Shown one piece after another: positions 58,520 through 64,000 of a stretch of DNA of 64,000 nucleotides (its first letter is position 1; each line of letters starts with the position of its first letter). The translations under genes and the position numbers were made by a program. Below the pieces are notes generated by a model. That model had not been told where the DNA came from. It searched no databases and was given only the letters and a program-made list of their open reading frames with translations. This DNA comes from Bacteroidota bacterium (lineage in GTDB: Bacteria > Bacteroidota > Bacteroidia > Chitinophagales > Chitinophagaceae): the NCBI GenBank assembly GCA_005882315.1, contig VBAR01000003.1, positions 62,001 to 126,000 of the forward strand, read 5' to 3'.

Positions 58520-59548
58520 TTATTTTCCTTCTTTGGCTTCCAATACTTCGATCTCAAATACAAGAATACTGTTGGGAGGAATCTTTGGAGCTCTTGTTCG
58601 GACAGAATAGCCAAGACCTGAGGGTATGACCAGTTTTATCTTGCCGCCAACTTTGCACAGTGGCATACCAACCTGCCAGCCTCTTATCAACCGTTTTAAT
58701 GGAAAAGTTGCAGGCTTCTCTTTTGTCTGATCAAATACAGTTCCATCGCTAAACAAGTATCCTTTATAAAAGATAGTTACAGTATCTGTTAATTGTACCT
58801 GTCTGCCTGTTCCTTCTTTTAATATTGTATAATAAAGACCTTCATGGGTTCTGCCGGCATCTGTTTTTCCTGAAGCGATCGCATTGCTTATAACCTGCAT
58901 CTCATCGTTTGCTTGCTGGGTACTGTCAATATGAGGATATAAGCTGACTACTGGTGCTGCCGAGTTTGTTTCATCAAGTTTTTTCCATGAACCATTATTG
59001 CGCTGGCACCAGCTATTGGTGAAATGAACTGTAGGTTGATCCTTTTTTAAAACAGTAAAATATGTAGAAGGATTTTTTATTGTGCCCCAACGGCCCGTTA
59101 TTTTGCATGAGCCGATCAGTTTCCATTTATTTTCTTTTGCTAAAAAAACATAACCCGAATAAATGATAAAGTTCTCTGCTGAGTCAGATGCAACAGCCAG
59201 CATTAGCTTATAAGTTTCTCCAACCGACCAGTTATAATTCCATTCTATTTCGCCTTTTTCTTTTGCATCTGCGCCTATTCCACTTGCTGCGATCAGAGCT
59301 GTTCCAGGAAAAGCAAACACTAATTCTCTTTTATTCTTATCTGCTTCTATGGAAATTGAAACGGCCCCATCCCGGATACCTGCGAGATATTCTTTGCGGG
59401 TATTCAGCGATTCAATTTTTATATCTGTAATAAATGTAACAGCCTTTATACTATCAGGTAAAAAATAATTTACAACCGAATCTCGGTTGTTCGCTTTAGT
59501 ACTTATCGCAATAAAACTAAAAGAAAGAAATACAAGTATTGATTTCAT
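58520..59548 (-). CDS. Exported FKBP-type peptidyl-prolyl isomerase
   Basis: A 342-residue protein with a signal peptide (ILVFLSFSFIAISTKA). The first 220 residues form a beta-rich domain that matches a DUF3472-like or carbohydrate-binding fold only loosely. The C-terminal FKBP domain is clear: TVTIFYKGYLFSDGTVFDQT, FPLKRLIRGWQVGMPLCKVGGKIKLVIPSGLGY and IPPNSILVFEIEVLEA. It should speed proline isomerisation in the periplasm. The joining of the two domains is unusual and worth a structural check. The small lipoprotein gene 59596 lies 47 bases upstream on the same strand. Confidence 0.85.
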   Translation of the reverse strand: MKSILVFLSFSFIAISTKANNRDSVVNYFLPDSIKAVTFITDIKIESLNTRKEYLAGIRDGAVSISIEADKNKRELVFAFPGTALIAASGIGADAKEKGEIEWNYNWSVGETYKLMLAVASDSAENFIIYSGYVFLAKENKWKLIGSCKITGRWGTIKNPSTYFTVLKKDQPTVHFTNSWCQRNNGSWKKLDETNSAAPVVSLYPHIDSTQQANDEMQVISNAIASGKTDAGRTHEGLYYTILKEGTGRQVQLTDTVTIFYKGYLFSDGTVFDQTKEKPATFPLKRLIRGWQVGMPLCKVGGKIKLVIPSGLGYSVRTRAPKIPPNSILVFEIEVLEAKEGK

Positions 59549-59595
59549 AAACGAAAACTGGTTAGAGTAAAATTAGTTGAGAAAGATACTGAACC

Positions 59596-60162
59596 TTACA
59601 TCAGTTTCATTTTAAATTTCCCCGATCGGATAGCCGAGCCACCACCTGGTGTTCTGTATCCAAAACCACTGAATGTGCCCGAAGCAAGCCTTGTTTGATG
59701 ATTATAACTGTCGATGATGACTGTAAAAGGATTTTGTTGTTTACTCATATAGATATATGTCTGCCCAACATTGTCATAATAGTAAAACGCAGCAAAGCGG
59801 GATGTAATATTGGTCAGATCACGGTTAAGATGGATGGTGTCAAATATTATTGTCATCACTATCCCGGTATCAGCTGAGCAGGCAGAAGGGCCATAGAAAG
59901 TAAACCCTGTTCTGTCGGGAGCAACAATTGCTGTATCTATTATTCCGCAGCGAAGCAATGTGTCGTCACGCATACTCCATTTATTTTCTATAAAGGTTTC
60001 GTTGCCGGGGCAGGAGGGGCACACATAGATTGCTACTGGTGGTTGTATGGTGTCAATAATAACTGGTGGAACTCCTTCTACACTATATTCTTTTATACAA
60101 CGGAAAAAGATAATGCAGATGCAAACTAAAATTGAGACAGTATATTTAAATGTGTGCTTCAA
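59596..60162 (-). CDS. Predicted small lipoprotein of unknown function
   Basis: A 188-residue protein starting at TTG (60162), since the frame closes upstream without an ATG. The N-terminus (YTVSILVCICIIFF) ends in a lipobox-like FFRC. The mature part contains a CPSCPGNETF stretch that resembles a small zinc or redox motif (C-x-x-C), then beta strands (GFTFYGPSACSADTG, TGIVMTIIFDT, IYMSKQQNPFTVIID). It ends in a Gly-rich strand. No family is recognised. It may be co-transcribed with the FKBP gene downstream. Confidence 0.6.
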   Translation of the reverse strand: MKHTFKYTVSILVCICIIFFRCIKEYSVEGVPPVIIDTIQPPVAIYVCPSCPGNETFIENKWSMRDDTLLRCGIIDTAIVAPDRTGFTFYGPSACSADTGIVMTIIFDTIHLNRDLTNITSRFAAFYYYDNVGQTYIYMSKQQNPFTVIIDSYNHQTRLASGTFSGFGYRTPGGGSAIRSGKFKMKLM

Positions 60163-60292
60163 ATACTATTTCTTATCGGTCATTAAGACTAAAAAGTTGC
60201 CCGGTCGGACTTGGCTTAAAGTTATGAAATAATCATTTCTTAAATAGGAAAAGGAACCACTAACTCTTAAATATTGCTTTGGTTTAGTGACT

Positions 60293-61126
60293 TTAAAATA
60301 AACTCAATTGCTGTTTTGATTTTTCAACCTTCTTCTTTTGTTTTTTACCATTGATCATCTGGGGTTGAATAAAGTAAACTTCGCTTTCTTCAAAACGGGA
60401 AGCAATAATGATCTTCGTACCGTTTGCATGTGGAGTAAATAATTCTTTTACCAGTTCTGGTTTATTATTATTGGCAGAAAGATGTGATAAGATCAAATGA
60501 CTCATAAACGAAGGCCGGTGATTTAAAAACAGATCCAACGCTTCATCATTTGATAAATGTCCGCTGCCATCGCTAATTCTTTTTTTAAGCACCTGCGGAT
60601 AACTTCCATTCATCAACATTTGCTTGTCATAATTTGATTCAAGAAAAGCAGCATGACACTTTTTAAAGTGGCTGATAAATTTTTTACAGACAGTGCCGAT
60701 ATCCGTGAAGATGCCAACAGTTACATCGTTGTGTGTAACTGTAAAACTATGCGGATGTGCAGCATCATGCTTTTTTATAAAAGGCATTATTTGCAGCTCA
60801 CCTATTTGTATTGCAATATCTGTTGTAAAACGGTTGATGCGTTCTTTCTCTAGCCATATTCTTCCTCCTTTATGTGTTTCTTCAGTTATATAAACCGGTA
60901 ACTGGTGTTTTTTAGAAAGCCGTACGAGTCCGCTGATATGATCACTGTGTTCATGCGAAATAAAAATGGCTTTCACTTTTTTCATATTCAGGCCGAGCCT
61001 GAGCATTCTCTTCTCTGTTTCCCGGCAGCTCAGGCCAGCATCAATTAAAACTGCGTCGTTTTCGTTGCCGATATAATAGCAGTTTCCATTGCTGCCCGAA
61101 TTAAGTGAAGAAATGTATAATGACAT
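60293..61126 (-). CDS. WalJ/YycJ-like metallo-beta-lactamase-fold hydrolase
   Basis: A 277-residue MBL-fold enzyme. SSLNSGSNGNCYYIG and VLIDAGLSCRETEKRML open the fold; the metal motif is FISHEHSDHISGL (HxHxDH). Later motifs are FTDIGTVCKKFISHF, LESNYDKQML, GSGHLSNDEALDLF and LSHLSANNNKPELV (a His at the end). This matches the WalJ/YycJ branch, which are nucleases or phosphodiesterases, in the Firmicutes linked to cell-wall control and DNA repair. The C-terminus has an added basic tail. Cytoplasmic; substrate unknown in Bacteroidota. Confidence 0.88.
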   Translation of the reverse strand: MSLYISSLNSGSNGNCYYIGNENDAVLIDAGLSCRETEKRMLRLGLNMKKVKAIFISHEHSDHISGLVRLSKKHQLPVYITEETHKGGRIWLEKERINRFTTDIAIQIGELQIMPFIKKHDAAHPHSFTVTHNDVTVGIFTDIGTVCKKFISHFKKCHAAFLESNYDKQMLMNGSYPQVLKKRISDGSGHLSNDEALDLFLNHRPSFMSHLILSHLSANNNKPELVKELFTPHANGTKIIIASRFEESEVYFIQPQMINGKKQKKKVEKSKQQLSLF

Positions 61127-61221
61127 AAAGATTAAAACTGGGTCTTTTTCAGTAATGCAAAAATAAACAGGTAGAAGTTCCCGTCTCGGCTTTTTTATTT
61201 ATTAGTGCTTTGCCTTTGGCT

Positions 61222-61229
61222 TAACTTTG
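61222..61229 (+). promoter_or_regulatory. Putative -7 box of the thiolase gene
   Basis: TAACTTTG, 25 bases ahead of the ATG at 61255. TTTG elements at 61209 and 61214 are too close to be the -33 box. Confidence 0.45.
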
Positions 61230-61254
61230 CTGTTCTATTTAAATTAAAGTTGCT

Positions 61255-62439
61255 ATGCCAAAAGAAGTTTATATCATTTCAGCAGTTCGTACCCCAATGG
61301 GCAGTTTCGGTGGCTCATTAAAAAGTTTATCAGCTACGCAGTTAGGTGCTATCGCTATAAAAGGAGCTCTTCAAAAAGCTGGAGTAAAACCAGAATTAGT
61401 GCAGGATGTATTGATGGGTTGTGTATTGCAGGCTAATCTTGGGCAGGCACCTGCACGACAGGCAGCAAAGTTTGCCGGTTTACCCAACGAAGTGAATTGT
61501 ACTACGGTGAATAAAGTTTGCGCCAGCGGTATGAAAGCTATTGCGCAGGCTGCACAAAGTATCTTGTTGGGCGATGCAGATATTGTAGTTGCCGGTGGAA
61601 TGGAAAGTATGAGCAATGTTCCTTTTTATGCTGATAGTCTTCGGTGGGGAAATAAATATGGAAACACATCAATGACAGATGGGCTGGCGAAAGATGGTTT
61701 AACAGATGTGTATGACGGCAAAGCAATGGGCAATGCTGCTGAACTTTGTGCAAGTACATGCGGGATCAGCCGTGCCGACCAGGACGCATTTGCAATAGAA
61801 AGTTATAAACGCAGCCAGGCAGCATGGGAGAATGGCAAGTTTGCTAATGAAATAGAACCTGTTGTTATTCCTCAACGTAAAGGCGATCCAATCGTGTTTT
61901 CAAAAGATGAAGAACCTTTTAATGTAAAGTTTGATAAGATCGCAACTCTAAGCCCTGCATTTGTAAAAGATGGAACTGTTACCGCTGCTAATGCAAGTAC
62001 GATGAATGATGGAGCTGCTGCATTGGTATTGATGAGTAAAGAGAAAGCAAAAGAACTCGGTTTGAAACCTATTGCAAAAATTCTTTCCTATGCCGATGCT
62101 GAGCAGGCGCCGGAGTGGTTTACTACGACACCATCACTGGCGGTACCAAAAGCAGTTAGTAAAGCAGGATTGAAAATGGAAGATATTTCTTACTGGGAAT
62201 TGAACGAGGCTTTTGCTGTTGTGGGTATTGAAAATACAAAACGAATGAAGCTTGATCCTGCAAAAGTAAATGTACATGGCGGTGCAGTTTCATTAGGTCA
62301 CCCGTTGGGTTGCAGTGGCGCAAGAATAATTGTCACGCTGCTCAATGTGCTAAAAGCAAATAATGCGAAGTATGGCGCTGCTGGAATTTGTAATGGCGGA
62401 GGTGGTGCAAGTGCAATGGTTATTGAGAATGTAAACTAA
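61255..62439 (+). CDS. Acetyl-CoA acetyltransferase (thiolase)
   Basis: A 394-residue thiolase. The acyl-accepting Cys89 is in VNKVCASGMKA, the second conserved block is NVHGGAVSLGHPLGCSGAR (His and Cys for proton transfer) and ICNGGGGASAMVI ends the protein. Such enzymes join two acetyl-CoA to acetoacetyl-CoA or split beta-ketoacyl-CoA. Length and motifs favour the biosynthetic or short-chain type. No other beta-oxidation gene is near, so direction cannot be inferred. The GNAT gene starts 28 bases downstream on the same strand, suggesting a two-gene unit. Confidence 0.93.
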   Translation: MPKEVYIISAVRTPMGSFGGSLKSLSATQLGAIAIKGALQKAGVKPELVQDVLMGCVLQANLGQAPARQAAKFAGLPNEVNCTTVNKVCASGMKAIAQAAQSILLGDADIVVAGGMESMSNVPFYADSLRWGNKYGNTSMTDGLAKDGLTDVYDGKAMGNAAELCASTCGISRADQDAFAIESYKRSQAAWENGKFANEIEPVVIPQRKGDPIVFSKDEEPFNVKFDKIATLSPAFVKDGTVTAANASTMNDGAAALVLMSKEKAKELGLKPIAKILSYADAEQAPEWFTTTPSLAVPKAVSKAGLKMEDISYWELNEAFAVVGIENTKRMKLDPAKVNVHGGAVSLGHPLGCSGARIIVTLLNVLKANNAKYGAAGICNGGGGASAMVIENVN

Positions 62440-62467
62440 TGATTTAGTTTTTCATTAGATTGCGGCC

Positions 62468-62986
62468 ATGACGTTAACCATTCGATTCGCTACCGCTGAA
62501 GACGCGGAACTCATCGTTGATATAAGCCGGAAAACTTTTTATGAAACTTTCGGCTACCTGAATACGAAGGAAAATATGGACCTGTTCATGAACGGGCCCT
62601 TCAGCCGGGAAAACCTGATAGATGAAGTAAGTAAGCCCGATAATATTTTTTTACTGGTATTTGATGAAGACACACCGGTGGCTTATGCAAAAATGAGACA
62701 CGGAGAAAAATATCCCCAGTTTGAAGACAAAGATTCAGTAGAGATTGCCAGGCTTTATGTGATCAACTCTTATATCGGTGCAGGAGTAGGACAGGAGCTG
62801 ATGCGAAAATGTATTTTCCTGGCTAAGGATATGAAAAAGGAAATCCTCTGGCTGGGTGTTTGGGAAAAAAATGCAAGGGCTATTAAATTTTATACCAACT
62901 GGGGTTTTGAAAAATTTGCCGAGCATCCTTTTGTTTTGGGTGAGGATGTGCAAACAGACTGGTTAATGAAAAAACAGTTGCAATAA
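62468..62986 (+). CDS. GNAT family N-acetyltransferase
   Basis: A 172-residue acetyltransferase. Motif A for CoA binding is LYVINSYIGAGVGQELMRKCI, and motif B is ILWLGVWEKNARAIKFYTNWGFEKF, with the N-x-x-A-x-x-FY-x-x-x-GF signature. The N-terminal part IRFATAEDAELIVDISRKTFYETFGYLNT resembles PaiA/spermidine-acetyltransferase-like enzymes (FYETFG), but the substrate cannot be assigned. It probably forms a unit with the thiolase gene upstream. Cytoplasmic. Confidence 0.88.
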   Translation: MTLTIRFATAEDAELIVDISRKTFYETFGYLNTKENMDLFMNGPFSRENLIDEVSKPDNIFLLVFDEDTPVAYAKMRHGEKYPQFEDKDSVEIARLYVINSYIGAGVGQELMRKCIFLAKDMKKEILWLGVWEKNARAIKFYTNWGFEKFAEHPFVLGEDVQTDWLMKKQLQ

Positions 62987-63021
62987 TGCAACTGCTTTTC
63001 TATAAGTAATAAAACTTCTAT

Positions 63022-64000
63022 TTAGTAAACCTGTAAAGTTCCGGTTCCAATTGTATAACCTTCTTTGTTCCGGAGTTTATAAAGTACCAATCCTTTTACA
63101 TGAAGCAATGCGGATGTTGAAACCGTTCTTCCTGCACTGGCAGATGTTCCAAGCAGTTGTCCGCCCGGACTATAATAATCAACCATGATAAGATCACCAT
63201 TCAGGTTTGTTATATTCATCTCAGTCCCTTTTATCCAGGGATTCGGATACAGTACAACGTTTTTACCACTACTGAAATGAACGGCTGCAATTTTTGAATA
63301 GGTTACTCTGCCGTCATTAGCTATCATTTTCAACCGGTAATAATTTACACCTTTGTTAGGATGTTGATCACTTGATGAATAATTCGCAGTGTTAGCCTGG
63401 TTGCGACTGTTAATATTTTGAAGTGTTGTAAATACTGTTCCATTAACTGATCTTTCTACTTCATAATGATTCATATTTGACTCATCAGTTGTTACCCAGT
63501 TAAGATCTACAACTGATCCGTTTTTCTGTATTGTGAATTCTGAAAGTCTTACAGGCAGAATAAGGAAGCTATAATATACGGTAATACGAATGTGATCAAT
63601 ACGACCGGCGTTAGCATCAGGAGTGGTAGAGGTGCGGACAGCTGCTACCGCCACACCAAAATTTAAAGAATTGATATCAGCAGCGGTCCAAAATTCGCCC
63701 CATAAATCAGAAGAACTACCATAGGATTGATAAACATCTGTCGCAGGATATGCAATACCTGTCGATCTTTCCGAATTCCCTATACTGCCGCCTTTGACTA
63801 TTCTTACTCTATAATCAGCTGTACGTTGATTTGGATCTGAACGTTCAATTTCAACAACGATACCTTTGATAGTGACTCCGCCTGGTATTGAAAAACCATA
63901 ACCAGTAGTTTTCACATAATCACTGTAGGAAGGATCCGAACCATTTAATGAACCATAGGTTGCATAAGTATCATCGCTGCCGCCGAGCTTAAAATTTGCC
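63022..64000 (-). CDS. Secreted protein with C-terminal sorting-type domain (5' truncated)
   Basis: The frame is open through base 64000 (a GTG at 63915 is not a needed start), so the gene continues beyond the window. About 326 residues are visible. A beta-rich domain with repeated Gly/Ser/Asp-rich stretches (SYSDYVKTTGYGF, IKGIVVEIERSDPNQRT) is followed by LPVRLSEFTIQKNGSVVDLNWVTTDESNMNHYEVERS, a linker commonly placed before Type IX secretion sorting domains, and then a C-terminal part with YPNPW, which resembles T9SS type A sorting (YPNP). The last part lacks a clean KLLKR-type end. Function unknown; export is likely by T9SS. Confidence 0.75.
   Translation of the reverse strand, partial: ANFKLGGSDDTYATYGSLNGSDPSYSDYVKTTGYGFSIPGGVTIKGIVVEIERSDPNQRTADYRVRIVKGGSIGNSERSTGIAYPATDVYQSYGSSSDLWGEFWTAADINSLNFGVAVAAVRTSTTPDANAGRIDHIRITVYYSFLILPVRLSEFTIQKNGSVVDLNWVTTDESNMNHYEVERSVNGTVFTTLQNINSRNQANTANYSSSDQHPNKGVNYYRLKMIANDGRVTYSKIAAVHFSSGKNVVLYPNPWIKGTEMNITNLNGDLIMVDYYSPGGQLLGTSASAGRTVSTSALLHVKGLVLYKLRNKEGYTIGTGTLQVY

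Noticed and set aside
1-64000. tRNA, rRNA or CRISPR loci
   Set aside because: No intergenic gap shows a cloverleaf-like or direct-repeat-spacer pattern; most gaps are under 300 bases.

Overview
The window looks like chromosomal DNA from a Bacteroidota bacterium, most likely family Chitinophagaceae. Several signs agree: many DUF/lipoprotein families typical of that phylum (DUF4270, GSCFA, DUF2723, OmpA with thrombospondin type 3 repeats, a T9SS-type tail domain at the right edge), the futalosine menaquinone enzyme MqnE, and Bacteroidota-type promoters (TTTG, about 19 bases, TAnnTTTG) ahead of several genes. GC looks moderate to low. I see no rRNA, tRNA, CRISPR array, complete insertion sequence, integrase or prophage. 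Both edges cut genes: an open frame enters at base 1, and a minus-strand gene leaves at base 64000.

Layout. 1-3517: a truncated large membrane protein and an N-acetylmuramoyl-alanine-amidase-like protein. 3518-6035: four small minus-strand unknown genes, three of them followed by copies of the same non-coding repeat, giving a cassette-like array (the main accessory region). 6113-25808: a long, mainly minus-strand housekeeping block with mqnE, a DUF2723 membrane glycosyltransferase, a 5'-nucleotidase, a SAM-hydrolase-like protein, an SDR, a Bax-inhibitor-like protein, a subtilase, an OmpA protein, an ALDH7 dehydrogenase, panB, ppx-ppk, rfaE2 with a flippase-like protein, and panC. 25914-32359: plus-strand starch-synthase-domain protein, DUF4270, metK, rlmB, HMG-CoA lyase and GSCFA. 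32341-35089: minus-strand galM, a sugar 1-kinase-like gene and miaE. 35127-42141: plus-strand panD, rpsO, pnp, prmA, plsY, an M48 lipoprotein, a DUF3052-like gene and a CYTH gene, then dnaG on the minus strand. 44423-47175: a coiled-coil protein and an EF-G-like GTPase. 47252-50889: a minus-strand operon for a periplasmic GMC/gluconate-dehydrogenase-type oxidoreductase. 51171-64000: a PqqB-like lipoprotein, a thioredoxin-like lipoprotein, an ECF42-type sigma factor with DinB and YciI/DGPF genes, a pullulanase, tmk, an FKBP isomerase, a WalJ-like hydrolase, a thiolase, a GNAT enzyme and the truncated sorting-domain protein.

How the genes fit together. Pantothenate synthesis is represented by panB, panC and panD in three separate places. 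ppx and ppk overlap and should be co-translated for polyphosphate turnover. rpsO-pnp keeps the classic ribosome/RNA-decay pairing. galM beside a NahK-like kinase suggests hexose salvage. The GMC protein, the Tat lipoprotein subunit, a small membrane protein and a NIPSNAP protein form a tight operon, and the GMC protein carries a cysteine cluster that may hold an iron-sulfur centre.

The most interesting non-genic signals are: (1) the cassette-like array at 3547-6035; (2) a structured element of about 60 bp found three times, each time in the 5' leader of a gene and in that gene's sense orientation (pnp, EF-G-like, GMC); and (3) several nested palindromic repeats of REP-like type in intergenic gaps. 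The EF-G-like protein has Phe where catalytic EF-G has its GTPase His. All calls come from reading the sequence without database searches.
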